64,000 bases of DNA from Erwinia persicina NBRC 102418 (lineage in GTDB: Bacteria; Pseudomonadota; Gammaproteobacteria; Enterobacterales; Enterobacteriaceae): positions 62,001 through 126,000 of the forward strand of contig NZ_BCTN01000002.1 in assembly GCF_001571305.1 (NCBI RefSeq). The letters are read 5' to 3'. Positions within the stretch are counted from its first letter, which is position 1, and every line of letters begins with the position of its first letter. Positions 37,171-46,096 of this stretch are shown piece after piece. The translations under genes and the position numbers were made by a program. The notes under the pieces were generated by a model that did no database searches, was not told where the DNA came from, and saw only the letters and a list, made by a program, of their open reading frames with translations.

Positions 37171-38310
37171 TTACGCCGGATTCAGCACCCGACGCGTGCG
37201 GCCTGAGCTCAGATAATCCGCAATATAGTCCTGGGAAATCTCACCACTGTAGCGACCGTCCTCGTCGACAATCGGCATCCACACCATATTGTGTTCATAC
37301 AGCTTGGAGAGCACCACGCGCAGGTTCTCTTCGGCTTTACCGGTGACGGTAAAGTGATGCAGCCTCTCGGCACAGAGGCCACTTGCACCGCGTGCCTCGC
37401 GCCGTTTAACAAAGCCCAGTGGTCGGCCATCCTCATCAACCACCGTAATCGAACGCAGGTCGTTATCGTCCATCACGCCGAAGGCTTCCGCCAGCGGAGT
37501 GGATTTCTGCACGGTATGGGTCGGCTGCTGGTCGGTGACATCGCCCGCCTGCACCAGTAACAGACGCTTCAGCGTACGGTCCTGACCGACGAACGATCCG
37601 ACAAACTCATTGGCCGGCTTCGCCAGCAGTTCGTCCGGGCTGGCGCACTGCACAATTTTTCCCTGACCGAACACGGCAATACGGTCACCCAGTTTCAGCG
37701 CTTCATCAATATCATGGCTGACCAGCATCACGGTCTTTTTCAGCTGCCGCTGCATATCGAGAAACTCATTCTGGATCACCTCACGGTTAATCGGGTCGAC
37801 GGCCCCGAACGGCTCATCCATCAGCAGCACCGGTGGATCCGCCGCCAGGGCACGAATAACGCCGATGCGCTGCTGCTGACCGCCCGACATCTCACGCGGA
37901 TAGCGCTGCAGGAATTTATTCGCATCCAGCGCCATCATGCTCATCAGCTCGCTGGCACGCGCCTTACAGCGCTGCTTATCCCAGCCCAGCATACGGGGCA
38001 CCACGGTGATATTCTCTTCAATGGTCATATTCGGGAACAGGCCAATCTGCTGGATTACGTAGCCTATATTGCGCCGCAGCGTGACGGTATCCAGCCCGCT
38101 GGTGTCTTCGCCGTTGATCAGAATTTTTCCACTGCTGGATGGGATCAACCGGTTGATCATTTTCAGGGTGGTCGTTTTACCGCAGCCGGAAGGGCCGAGC
38201 AGGACACACATCTCGCCTTCGGGTACATTGAGGCTGACGTTGTCGACGGCATTAAAGCTTTTACCGTTCTTCTGTGTGAAGGTTTTGGTGAGATTTTCCA
38301 GTTTTATCAT
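37171..38310 (-). CDS. osmV: OsmV, osmoprotectant ABC transporter ATPase
   Basis: A 379-residue ATPase of the OpuCA/ProV class: Walker A GPSGCGKTT, signature MSGGQQQRIGV, Walker B VLLMDEPFG, and a C-terminal pair of CBS domains (about 255-370) that sense ionic strength in this family. It is the last gene of a four-gene operon with the order permease, binding protein, permease, ATPase, as in Salmonella OsmU (osmYXWV). Expected to move glycine betaine or choline-O-sulfate type compounds. Confidence 0.9.
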   Translation of the reverse strand: MIKLENLTKTFTQKNGKSFNAVDNVSLNVPEGEMCVLLGPSGCGKTTTLKMINRLIPSSSGKILINGEDTSGLDTVTLRRNIGYVIQQIGLFPNMTIEENITVVPRMLGWDKQRCKARASELMSMMALDANKFLQRYPREMSGGQQQRIGVIRALAADPPVLLMDEPFGAVDPINREVIQNEFLDMQRQLKKTVMLVSHDIDEALKLGDRIAVFGQGKIVQCASPDELLAKPANEFVGSFVGQDRTLKRLLLVQAGDVTDQQPTHTVQKSTPLAEAFGVMDDNDLRSITVVDEDGRPLGFVKRREARGASGLCAERLHHFTVTGKAEENLRVVLSKLYEHNMVWMPIVDEDGRYSGEISQDYIADYLSSGRTRRVLNPA

Positions 38311-38957
38311 TATCGGATCCCCTTAGGTGTCAGTGCTACCTGCAAACGGTGCAGCAGCCAGTCAAGCACGATCGCCAGTAAGCAGATCATTAATGCGCCA
38401 GCAATCAACATGCGGATATCACTTCCGCTAATGCCATCCAGCAGCAGCAGGCCAAGACCGCCTGCGCCAATCACCGCTGCAATGGCCATCACGCCGACGT
38501 TCATCACTACCGCCGTACGGATGCCGCCAAAAATCACCGGCAGGGCCATCGGAATTTCGACCCAGCGCAGACGCTGCCAGAAGGTCATACCAATCCCGCG
38601 TCCCGCTTCACGCAGGCCGTCAGGCAGATTTTCCAGTGCCGTATGGGTGTTGCGCACAATGGGTAACAGAGAATAGAGAAACACCGCCGTCACGGCGGGC
38701 AGGACGCCAATGCCCTGACCGATGAGTGAAAAAAGCGGGATCATCAGGCCAAACAGGGCGATAGAGGGAATGGTCAGCACAATAGTGGCCAGTCCGAGTA
38801 CTGGCGTGGCCAGCCACTTAAAGCGCACAATCAGAATACCGAGCGGCACACCAATCACAATGGCGAAACCGACCGCCAGCGCCACCAGCCACAGGTGCTG
38901 AAAGGTGAGGGTGCCGAGATAGCCGGCATTATCAATCATGTAATGGATCGTCTCCAT
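38310..38957 (-). CDS. osmW: OsmW, osmoprotectant ABC transporter permease
   Basis: A 215-residue inner-membrane permease of the OpuCB/OpuCD type with about six segments. The EAA-loop is LREAGRGIGMTFWQRLRWVEIPMALP. It abuts osmV by one base (TAATG-like overlap) and follows osmX by nine bases. Homologue of the second permease osmY. Confidence 0.9.
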   Translation of the reverse strand: METIHYMIDNAGYLGTLTFQHLWLVALAVGFAIVIGVPLGILIVRFKWLATPVLGLATIVLTIPSIALFGLMIPLFSLIGQGIGVLPAVTAVFLYSLLPIVRNTHTALENLPDGLREAGRGIGMTFWQRLRWVEIPMALPVIFGGIRTAVVMNVGVMAIAAVIGAGGLGLLLLDGISGSDIRMLIAGALMICLLAIVLDWLLHRLQVALTPKGIR

Positions 38958-38966
38958 GAAGCCTCC

Positions 38967-39890
38967 TTACAGCATGTTATGGGATGTCAGGAAATCGCGG
39001 GCCACCTGCTGAGGCGACTGGTGATCGATATCCACACGCTTATTCATTTCGGTGATGGCTTCGTCGGTGATCAGTGGCGACAGCTTATTAAGCGCCGCTT
39101 CCAGACCCGGATGATCCCGCAGTGCTTTCTCGGTCACCACCGGTGTCACCGCATAGCTGGGGAAGAAACCCTTATCATCTTTCAGCACTTTCAGTTCGAA
39201 GCCCTTTACCCGACCGTCGGTGGTATACACCAGCCCGGCGTCGACAAAGCCGTCACGAATGGCGTTATACACCAGTCCCGGATCCATCTGACGGATCTGC
39301 GGGCGATCCAGCGGCATATTGTAGGCTTTCTGCAGGGGTTTAAGCCCATCGGAACGCCCGGCAAACTCCAGATCCAGCCCCAGCATCCAGTTGTGGTCAG
39401 GGTCGTCTTTACGCACCTGCTCGATTTTCGCCACCAGCTGCGACAGGGTCTCAATGTTTTCCGCTTTCGCCCGTTCGGCGGACATCGCAAAGGCGTAGGT
39501 ATTATTCATCGGGGCAGGCTTCAGCCATACCAGCCCCAGCTTTGCATCCAGCTTTTTCACCGTCTGATAAGCTTCTTCAGACGACATGCGCTGGGTGATG
39601 TTATTGAAAATAATTAGTGAGGTACCGGTGTATTCCCAGGCCATATCCACCTGTTTATTGATCATCGCGTTACGGGCAATCACGGTAGCAATGTTGGTCT
39701 TGGGTTCGATATCAAAGCCCTGCTTGCGCAGATAAAGCGTGGTGAGCGCAGACAAAATATGCTGCTCGGTAAAACTCTTGGTGGTCATCACAATTGGCGC
39801 GGCAGCGGCCATACCGCTGAATGCCAGCGATGCCGCCAGAGCAAGCGCGCCCGCCCGAAGCCAGCGGGGGAAAAGGGGGGTACCAGCCAT
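38967..39890 (-). CDS. osmX: OsmX, periplasmic osmoprotectant-binding protein
   Basis: A 307-residue OpuAC/OpuCC-type binding protein. A signal peptide ([21 protein letters not shown]) precedes the body with [14 protein letters not shown], a start characteristic of glycine-betaine-binding proteins of this group. WEYTGT is the family's ligand-pocket motif. It is located between the two permease genes. Confidence 0.9.
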   Translation of the reverse strand: MAGTPLFPRWLRAGALALAASLAFSGMAAAAPIVMTTKSFTEQHILSALTTLYLRKQGFDIEPKTNIATVIARNAMINKQVDMAWEYTGTSLIIFNNITQRMSSEEAYQTVKKLDAKLGLVWLKPAPMNNTYAFAMSAERAKAENIETLSQLVAKIEQVRKDDPDHNWMLGLDLEFAGRSDGLKPLQKAYNMPLDRPQIRQMDPGLVYNAIRDGFVDAGLVYTTDGRVKGFELKVLKDDKGFFPSYAVTPVVTEKALRDHPGLEAALNKLSPLITDEAITEMNKRVDIDHQSPQQVARDFLTSHNML

Positions 39891-39911
39891 AGTCAGCTCC
39901 CTGTTATTTTT

Positions 39912-40625
39912 TTAAGCCGTATGCGGGCTGAGAAGACGGCCGAGACCGGCCAGTAACAAATCGAGGATCAGGGCAAAAAGCGCGGTCGCCGCCGCTCCCA
40001 GGATCAACGTGGGGAAATCATTGAGGTAGATACCGGGGAAAATCAATTCCCCGTAACTGCTGGCCCCAATCAGAAACGCCAGCGGTGCGGTGCCCACGTT
40101 GATCGCCATCGCCACGCGAATACCGGATAGCATCACCGGCATGGCGTTAGGGAGTTCGACCTGGCGCAGACGCTGTCCCCGGGTCATGCCGATACCGTCC
40201 GCCGCTTCCAGCAGAGGGGCCGGGACGGAACAGAGTCCCGCATAGGTATTACGCACGACAGGCAGCAGTGAGGCGAGGAACAGGGCAATGATTGCCGGGC
40301 GGTCACCGATACCGATGACCACCATTGCCAGCGCCAGCACGGCCAGCGGGGGGAGCGTGTTGCCGATGTTGAAGATCTGCATCACGTACTCTGCCCAACG
40401 GCGCGCGCCCGGACGGCTGAGGGCGATACCGCTGGGAATACCCACCAGAAGAGCAAACAGCATAGACCAGAACACCAGCGTCATATGCTGCTGCCCCAGA
40501 TAGATCAAATCGACGCGCTTTGCCTTAATGGTTTCAATCCCCAGTCCCCAGACCAGCAGGGCGACGATCGCGGCAATAAACAGCGCCGCCAGTAAGGCAC
40601 GCTGTAACAGCGTGGTATGTTGCAT
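39912..40625 (-). CDS. OsmY-type osmoprotectant ABC transporter permease
   Basis: A 237-residue permease, first gene of the osmU operon, with about six membrane segments and the EAA-like loop EAADGIGMTRGQRLRQVELPNAMP. I chose the ATG at 40625, preceded by AGGGAG at eight bases. The long frame that begins at 40841 would add 72 residues without membrane or signal features and lacks a ribosome site. In Salmonella the corresponding gene is called osmY of osmU, a name also used for an unrelated periplasmic protein, so I leave the symbol blank. Confidence 0.9.
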   Translation of the reverse strand: MQHTTLLQRALLAALFIAAIVALLVWGLGIETIKAKRVDLIYLGQQHMTLVFWSMLFALLVGIPSGIALSRPGARRWAEYVMQIFNIGNTLPPLAVLALAMVVIGIGDRPAIIALFLASLLPVVRNTYAGLCSVPAPLLEAADGIGMTRGQRLRQVELPNAMPVMLSGIRVAMAINVGTAPLAFLIGASSYGELIFPGIYLNDFPTLILGAAATALFALILDLLLAGLGRLLSPHTA

Positions 40626-40936
40626 ATCAGTGTTCTCCCTGGAACGCGGGTAAGCATTAAAAGTGTTGATCTCATGGGTGATTATCACTTTACCCGGTAA
40701 ACTAACCCTAAAACCTATAGCAGCGGAACGGCAAATTTGGCAAATTTTTCGCTGAAAATCAGCAGGATACTTTTTGGCAAAATTCGGTTGTAGCCCTTGA
40801 TAGCACTGGGAAAACTGACGATGAAAAAAATTCATCGTCAAAAAGTGACGCCGTCACAAAAAAAATAAGCACAATTCGGAAACTGTCGTGCGAAATATCA
40901 TCCACACTTTCAGGCTCTACTTGAGAAAGGGACACC
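40626..40936. promoter_or_regulatory. Divergent control region between osmU operon and MFS pump, with two perfect palindromes
   Basis: The 311-base gap has no gene. TGACGATGAA (40816-40825) and TTCATCGTCA (40831-40840) form a 10-bp inverted repeat around five As. GTGACG-C-CGTCAC (40845-40857) is a second perfect palindrome four bases further. Both lie 80-121 bases upstream of the pump gene. A direct repeat GGCAAATTT occurs near 40731-40750. The binding proteins are unknown. Confidence 0.5.
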
Positions 40937-42394
40937 ATGTCGGAATCAATTGCTACGCCCGTTAAGTCACGCCACTGGATACTGGTTGCCTCGATGCTGG
41001 CCATGTTTATGGCGGCGATTGAAGTGACCATCGTGGCCACCGCGATGCCGACCATCATTGCTGAGCTGGGCGGTTTCTCGCAGTTTGGCTGGGTTTTCTC
41101 TATCTATCTGCTGACGCAGGCGGTCAGCGTGCCGATTTACGGTCGACTGGCCGATCTCTGGGGCCGGAAGCGCATGTTCTTTATCGGTACCGGACTGTTC
41201 CTGGTCGGGTCGGTGCTGTGCGGCTTTGCCACCAATATGGGCTGGCTGATCCTGTTCCGCGCCTTTCAGGGGCTGGGGGCCGGAGCGATTATGCCGCTGA
41301 CGTCTACCATCATCGCGGATGTCTATCCGCCGAAAGAGCGGGCAGGCGTACAGGGATGGCTGTCGAGCGTCTGGGGCGTTGCCGCCATCGTCGGGCCGCT
41401 GACTGGTGCCTGGCTGGTACAGCATTTTAACTGGGCGCTCATATTCTGGGTCAACGTGCCCATTGGCATCCTGTCAATGCTGCTGCTGGCGCGCTTTTTC
41501 CCGGAGTCAAAAGCGCGCAGCCCGCACCGGCTTAACCTGGCGGGCAGTGCATGGCTGATGCTTACCGTCAGTGCACTGCTGGTCGCTTTGTTACAGGCTG
41601 AAGCCCTTGGCACGACGCTGGTAGTGGGCCTGTTGCTACTGGCCGTACTGGCCGGCATGGCGCTGGTGCGACACGAACGCAGCGCCCGCGAACCGCTGTT
41701 CCCGGCGGCGATCTGGCGCAGCCGCACGCTGCTGGCCGGTAATGCCGGCAATCTGATGATTGGGGCCGCCATGATGGGCATCAGTGCCTTTCTGCCGACG
41801 TGGATCCAGGGGGTTAACGGCGGAACGCCGCTGCAGGCGGGGAGTGCGCTGGCAATGATGTCGATCGGCTGGCCGCTGGCCAGTACGCTCAGTGGCCGGC
41901 TGATGCAGCGCACCTCTTACCGTTTCACCGCGCTGCTGGGCTCGGTGCTGCTGATCGCCGGAACCGGTCTGCTGCTGACGCTGCATCGTGAAAGTCCGGT
42001 GTGGCACGCCGGGCTGTTTGCTTTTGTGATCGGAACGGGAATGGGCATGACCAGCACCACCTTCCTTATCGCCGTGCAAAACACCGCAGATTTCGCCATC
42101 CGCGGCATATGTACCGCGTCGATTATGTTCAGCCGGATGCTGGGGTCGGCGCTCGGCACCGCCGTCATGGGGGCGGTGCTGAACTACAATCTGCTGTTGC
42201 GCCTGCCTGACGACACCGATCCGGTACAGCAGGTGATGTCACATGGCCAGCGGCAGCAGATTGACCCGTCAACGCTGGCGGTCATGCTCAACGAGATCGC
42301 GCATTCTCTCCACTGGGTGTTTGCCGTTTCGGCCGTGATTGCAGGGATGAGTCTGATCATTTCGCGTTTTGTTCCGGCAGAGAAGCCGATCTGA
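40937..42394 (+). CDS. MFS drug-efflux transporter, DHA2 (EmrB/QacA-like)
   Basis: A 485-residue inner-membrane protein with the size and motifs of the 14-segment DHA2 family. The motif-A loop GRLADLWGRKRMF follows segment 2. Motif C occurs in segment 5 (SSVWGVAAIVGPLTGAWLV), marking an antiporter, and TIVATAMPTI lies in segment 1. Members export drugs or toxic organic molecules using protons. There is no membrane-fusion partner (EmrA) beside it, so export is to the periplasm. The control region upstream has two palindromes but no adjacent regulator gene. The ribosome site is GAAAGGG. Confidence 0.9.
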   Translation: MSESIATPVKSRHWILVASMLAMFMAAIEVTIVATAMPTIIAELGGFSQFGWVFSIYLLTQAVSVPIYGRLADLWGRKRMFFIGTGLFLVGSVLCGFATNMGWLILFRAFQGLGAGAIMPLTSTIIADVYPPKERAGVQGWLSSVWGVAAIVGPLTGAWLVQHFNWALIFWVNVPIGILSMLLLARFFPESKARSPHRLNLAGSAWLMLTVSALLVALLQAEALGTTLVVGLLLLAVLAGMALVRHERSAREPLFPAAIWRSRTLLAGNAGNLMIGAAMMGISAFLPTWIQGVNGGTPLQAGSALAMMSIGWPLASTLSGRLMQRTSYRFTALLGSVLLIAGTGLLLTLHRESPVWHAGLFAFVIGTGMGMTSTTFLIAVQNTADFAIRGICTASIMFSRMLGSALGTAVMGAVLNYNLLLRLPDDTDPVQQVMSHGQRQQIDPSTLAVMLNEIAHSLHWVFAVSAVIAGMSLIISRFVPAEKPI

Positions 42395-42445
42395 GAAAGG
42401 ACAGGGGGTGCGCCGGCTAACCGCTCACCCCGCTGGGATCATACG

Positions 42446-42742
42446 CTACTGCGCCGGGGCATCCTGAGAGGTGCCTGCGCTGGCAGGAACGCTGTTATCG
42501 GCATCGCTACCGTTGCGTTTATAAACAATTTTCTGCGTATCATTTTCGCAGTGACCGACGACCTGCCCACCGGCCTGTTCCGCCTGGTCGTTCGGCACTA
42601 CGTCCAGCGTAAAGCCTGAGGCAGGAACCCCATTGTTAATAATTTTCTGATTAATATCCGCTTTCACCGTTTCGCACGAGGCTTGTACCGCCAGAGGTGC
42701 AGCAACGAGCAGTGCGGTTAACACCCAATTAATGCCTTTCAT
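42446..42742 (-). CDS. ynfD: YnfD, DUF1161 periplasmic protein
   Basis: A 98-residue secreted protein: signal peptide MKGINWVLTALLVAAPLAVQA, then the DUF1161 body with paired cysteines (CETVKADINQKIINNGVP and VVGHCENDTQKIVY). The function is unknown. It is related to E. coli YnfD in sequence and lies, as there, close to ynfB and ynfA. The start has AAGGAT at good distance. Confidence 0.9.
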   Translation of the reverse strand: MKGINWVLTALLVAAPLAVQASCETVKADINQKIINNGVPASGFTLDVVPNDQAEQAGGQVVGHCENDTQKIVYKRNGSDADNSVPASAGTSQDAPAQ

Positions 42743-42794
42743 TTGTTCATCCTTTTTGCATGAAATCTGCGCTAACTATAGCAGGAAAGTCAGC

Positions 42795-43145
42795 TTATGG
42801 CGTAACGGCACGTCCGGTGCGGCGATCGAGGCAGCGCAGCGTATTGGGCTCCCAGTACGCGTTCAGGTTCATGCTTTTTTCACAGCCTTCCTGGGTATCA
42901 AAAGCCTGATCCACCCGGTCAAACTCTTTTTCCACGCGGTTATTCACTTTGCCACGCAGGCGATGGGTCGCATCCCACTGCTCTTTCTGTTCGCGGGCCT
43001 GCTCTTTAGTCAGCGCGTTATCACCATCCTGAATAATCAGGTGGTCAGTGCGCGCCTGGGCAGCGTGTTGAACGGAAAACAGCGCGGTCAGCAGCAGCAA
43101 CGGCAACGAAGCCTTAGCCAGACGTTGTTTCAGCGTTTTCATCAT
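42795..43145 (-). CDS. ynfB: YnfB, DUF1283 secreted protein
   Basis: A 116-residue protein of unknown function whose C-terminus ([18 protein letters not shown]) is nearly the same as E. coli YnfB. A signal peptide occupies about residues 1-31, and two cysteines (EGCEK and LRCLD) probably form a disulfide in the periplasm. Start at 43145 or 43142: two ATGs in tandem follow AAGGA; I used the first. It is divergent from ynfA. Confidence 0.92.
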   Translation of the reverse strand: MMKTLKQRLAKASLPLLLLTALFSVQHAAQARTDHLIIQDGDNALTKEQAREQKEQWDATHRLRGKVNNRVEKEFDRVDQAFDTQEGCEKSMNLNAYWEPNTLRCLDRRTGRAVTP

Positions 43146-43281
43146 GTTCGGTTCCTTATGGGTGAGCATTCAGCCACGTCATCTGCGACTGAGCAGATCA
43201 TGTGTTGTAGTATATCACCAGCTTTCGGCCACCCACCAGTCGCGCGGTGTTACCGTTGAACATTGAGAGAGAAAAGTCCCT

Positions 43282-43608
43282 ATGCTGACGACGACATTAC
43301 TGTTCTTTGCCACGGCCCTGGCCGAAATTATTGGCTGCTTTCTGCCGTACCTGTGGCTTAAAAAGAACGCCTCTGCCTGGCTGCTGCTGCCTGCAGGATT
43401 CAGCCTGATGATTTTCGTCTGGCTACTGACCCTGCACCCGGCCGCCAGCGGCCGCGTGTATGCGGCCTACGGCGGCGTATACGTGGTGACCGCGCTGCTG
43501 TGGTTACGTATTGTTGATGGGGTAAAACTGAGTAGCACCGACTGGGTCGGTGCTGCCGTGGCGTTTTGCGGGATGCTGATTATTGTGGCCGGATGGGGAC
43601 GGGCCTGA
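43282..43608 (+). CDS. ynfA: YnfA, UPF0060 small membrane protein
   Basis: A 108-residue protein with four membrane segments (about 2-22, 31-50, 60-78, 86-105) and the family signature [19 protein letters not shown]. Members resemble small multidrug-resistance pumps and YnfA has been reported to export cationic compounds in Shigella. It is divergent from ynfB, as in E. coli. Confidence 0.93.
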   Translation: MLTTTLLFFATALAEIIGCFLPYLWLKKNASAWLLLPAGFSLMIFVWLLTLHPAASGRVYAAYGGVYVVTALLWLRIVDGVKLSSTDWVGAAVAFCGMLIIVAGWGRA

Positions 43609-43630
43609 AAGCAGACCCGAAGAGGCTGAA

Positions 43631-44377
43631 TTACGCTTTGTGTACGCGCAGACCCGCCTGGCTCTGACCGACCGGCATCATCTCCAGCGCGCTGATGTTG
43701 ACATGTTTCGGCAGGGTGGCCACCCACCACACGGCCTCGGTCACATCTTCTGGCGTCAGCGGCTCGGTGCCGTCGTACACGCTGTCAGCACGGCTGTCAT
43801 CGCCTTTAAAACGGACGTTCGAAAACTCCGTACCGCCAACCAGGCCCGGTTCAATGTCGGTCACTCGCAGGGCGGTGCCGTGCAGATCGGTGCGCAGGTT
43901 GAAACTGAACTGGCGAACAAACGCCTTAGTGGCACCATAAACATTGCCGCCCGGATACGGCCAGCTGCCGGCGATAGAACCAATATTAATAATATGCCCG
44001 ACATTGCGCTCCACCATCGCAGGCAGCAGCGCGCGTGTCATATACACCAGGCCTTTGTTGTTGGTGTCGATCATATCTTCCCAGTCTTCCAGGCTGGCAC
44101 GCTGCGCAGGTTCAATGCCCAGCGCCAGTCCGGCGTTGTTGACCAGAATATCGATGTTGCGCCATTCAGCAGGCAGTGAGGCCACAGCCGCGTCGATGCC
44201 CGCACGGTCGCGGACGTCCAGCACCAGCGTATAAATCCTGTCGCCAAATTCCTTTTTCAGGGCATCCAGACGTTCCTGACGGCGGCCGGTAGCAATGACC
44301 TGATGGCCCTGGCTGATAAAGCGGCGGGTAATGCTCTGACCAAATCCGGCGGTCGCCCCGGTAACAAATACAATCAT
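43631..44377 (-). CDS. ydfG: YdfG, NADP-dependent 3-hydroxy acid dehydrogenase (SDR)
   Basis: A 248-residue short-chain dehydrogenase. TGATAGFG at 6-13 binds the cofactor, NNAG stabilises the fold, and the catalytic Ser (GSIAG) and YGATK tetrad residues are present. E. coli YdfG oxidises L-allo-threonine and reduces malonic semialdehyde. AAGGA lies before the ATG at 44377. In E. coli it is next to dcp; here the purine operon separates them. Confidence 0.94.
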   Translation of the reverse strand: MIVFVTGATAGFGQSITRRFISQGHQVIATGRRQERLDALKKEFGDRIYTLVLDVRDRAGIDAAVASLPAEWRNIDILVNNAGLALGIEPAQRASLEDWEDMIDTNNKGLVYMTRALLPAMVERNVGHIINIGSIAGSWPYPGGNVYGATKAFVRQFSFNLRTDLHGTALRVTDIEPGLVGGTEFSNVRFKGDDSRADSVYDGTEPLTPEDVTEAVWWVATLPKHVNISALEMMPVGQSQAGLRVHKA

Positions 44378-44764
44378 CTCGCTGTTCCTTAACCCGTTTT
44401 AGATTTTTCCCACCTTATCATTTCAGGGCAGAGCTGATAAGGCGCTCATGATGATGACGAACAAGAAAAACTGCACCAACAGCGTGCAGCCGTGGTCTGG
44501 ACTGCCTTATGGCAGTGCGCTACGGGCAGGCAGAATGCCCGGGCCGGGTCTTTTTGACTTCATAGCAATCGGTTGCCTTTTTAGCAACCGGTTGCGCAAC
44601 CGTTTTACTGTTTTAAAAAACGTCGTTACCGACTATTTTCTTCGTAACTCACTGAATAAAAGAGTAAAAGTGAAAACTGGACGAATGGCATAACTCTTGC
44701 AAATCTTAAGCGATACGATCCCGCACTGCCGACCCGCATCGCGGCCTGCTTTTAAGGAACAGCT
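44378..44764. other. Intergenic region ydfG-guaD (387 bases)
   Basis: This gap carries the ydfG ribosome site, an inverted repeat CCTTATCA-N14-TGATAAGG (44413-44442) and the PurR-like cluster listed separately. An 81-residue frame at 44448-44693 runs straight through the operator cluster and has no homology I recognise, so I do not call it a gene. Confidence 0.6.
44563..44609 (+). promoter_or_regulatory. Three PurR-like (LacI-family) operator boxes
   Basis: Three 16-mers fit the PurR model ANGCAANCGNTTNCNT: TAGCAATCGGTTGCCT (44563-44578; one mismatch), TAGCAACCGGTTGCGC (44582-44597; two mismatches) and GCGCAACCGTTTTACT (44594-44609; two mismatches). Centres are 19 and 12 bases apart, the last two overlap. 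They lie 156-202 bases ahead of guaD. The factor could be PurR or another LacI-family repressor. Confidence 0.6.
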
Positions 44765-46096
44765 ATGACACAGCACTATACCCAGGCCATTCGCGCCCGA
44801 TTTTTTGATATCACCCGAACGGTGGATGAACCGCAGCAGTTGCCCGAGGCGGCACGCTATCTTGATAACGGCCTGCTACTGCTGGACGGCGGTACGGTCG
44901 TCGGGTTGTGGGACTGGGAGGAGGGCCGTCATCTGCTACAGGACGGCAGGACATTGCTGGACTGCCGTGACCGGCTGATTGTGCCGGGCTTTGTCGACAC
45001 GCACATCCATTATCCGCAAACCGAAATGATCGGTGCCTTTGGCGAACAGTTGCTGGAGTGGCTGGATCAGTACACCTTCCCGGTGGAAAGCCAGTATCAC
45101 TGTCCGCAGCACGCCGCCCGCATGTCAGACTTCTTTCTGCAGCAGCTACTGAGTAACGGCACCACGACCGCACTGGTCTTTGGCACCGTCCATCCGCAGT
45201 CTGTCGACGCCCTGTTTACCGCCGCATCGGCGCTGGAAATGCGGCTGATTGCCGGGAAAGTGATGATGGATCGCAATGGCCCGGATGCCCTGATGGAAAC
45301 GCCGGAGCAGAGCTACCGGCAGACCCGGGAACTGATTGAGCGCTGGCACCGCCACGGACGTTTAGGCTATGCACTGACGCCGCGTTTTGCTCCGACGTCC
45401 TCACCGGCCCTGCTGGCCAAAGTGCAGCAGCTTCGCCAGGAATTCCCGGACACCTGGCTGCATACGCATCTCAGCGAAAATCCCCAGGAGGTGGCGTGGG
45501 TAAAAACCCTGTTTCCCGACAACAGCAGTTACCTGGATGTGTATCATCAGTATCAGCTGACCGGAGACCGCAGCGTGTTCGCCCACTGCCTGCATCTGGA
45601 TGACAGCGAGTGGGACTGTCTGCACCAGACCGGATCGGCGGTGGCTTTCTGTCCGACGTCGAACCTGTTTCTCGGCAGCGGCCTGTTCGACCTGAATACC
45701 TGCTGGCATAAAGGGGTCAAAATGGGGATCGGCACCGACGTCGGGGCAGGTACGACGTTTAATCTGCTGCAGACAATGGGCGAGGCGTACAAAGTGGGCC
45801 AGCTTCAGCGCTATAAGCTCTCCGCGTGTGAGGCGTTTTACCATGCCACGCTGGGGGGGGCGAGAGCCCTGGATCTGGATAGAAAGATTGGTAATTTCAT
45901 GCCGGGTAAAGAGGCGGATTTTGTGATGCTCGATCCGGCGGTCTCGCCGCTGCAGCAGATGCGTCACGCCAACAGCCGCGATATCTGGGAGCAACTGTTT
46001 GTGCTGATGACCCTGGGCGATGATCGCAATATTGCCGCCACCTGGGTCAACGGTCGCTGCGTATGGCAGCGTGACGAAAAGGAGCAGGCCGCATGA
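44765..46096 (+). CDS. guaD: Guanine deaminase
   Basis: A 443-residue amidohydrolase converting guanine to xanthine and ammonia. Zinc ligands H80 and H82 lie in VDTHIHYPQTEMIG; THLSEN and GTDVGAGTTFN supply the later metal and catalytic residues. The xanthine it makes is the substrate of the xanthine dehydrogenase encoded next. It overlaps xdhA by four bases. TTTAAGGA precedes the ATG. Confidence 0.95.
   Translation: MTQHYTQAIRARFFDITRTVDEPQQLPEAARYLDNGLLLLDGGTVVGLWDWEEGRHLLQDGRTLLDCRDRLIVPGFVDTHIHYPQTEMIGAFGEQLLEWLDQYTFPVESQYHCPQHAARMSDFFLQQLLSNGTTTALVFGTVHPQSVDALFTAASALEMRLIAGKVMMDRNGPDALMETPEQSYRQTRELIERWHRHGRLGYALTPRFAPTSSPALLAKVQQLRQEFPDTWLHTHLSENPQEVAWVKTLFPDNSSYLDVYHQYQLTGDRSVFAHCLHLDDSEWDCLHQTGSAVAFCPTSNLFLGSGLFDLNTCWHKGVKMGIGTDVGAGTTFNLLQTMGEAYKVGQLQRYKLSACEAFYHATLGGARALDLDRKIGNFMPGKEADFVMLDPAVSPLQQMRHANSRDIWEQLFVLMTLGDDRNIAATWVNGRCVWQRDEKEQAA

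Noticed and set aside
39912-40841. Longer form (309 residues) of the first osmU permease
   Set aside because: The first 72 residues are hydrophilic, unlike any permease start, and cross the divergent promoter region; the ATG at 40625 has a good ribosome site.
44448-44693. 81-residue frame between ydfG and guaD
   Set aside because: Runs across the PurR-like operator cluster and AT-rich promoter sequence, with no convincing ribosome site or homology.
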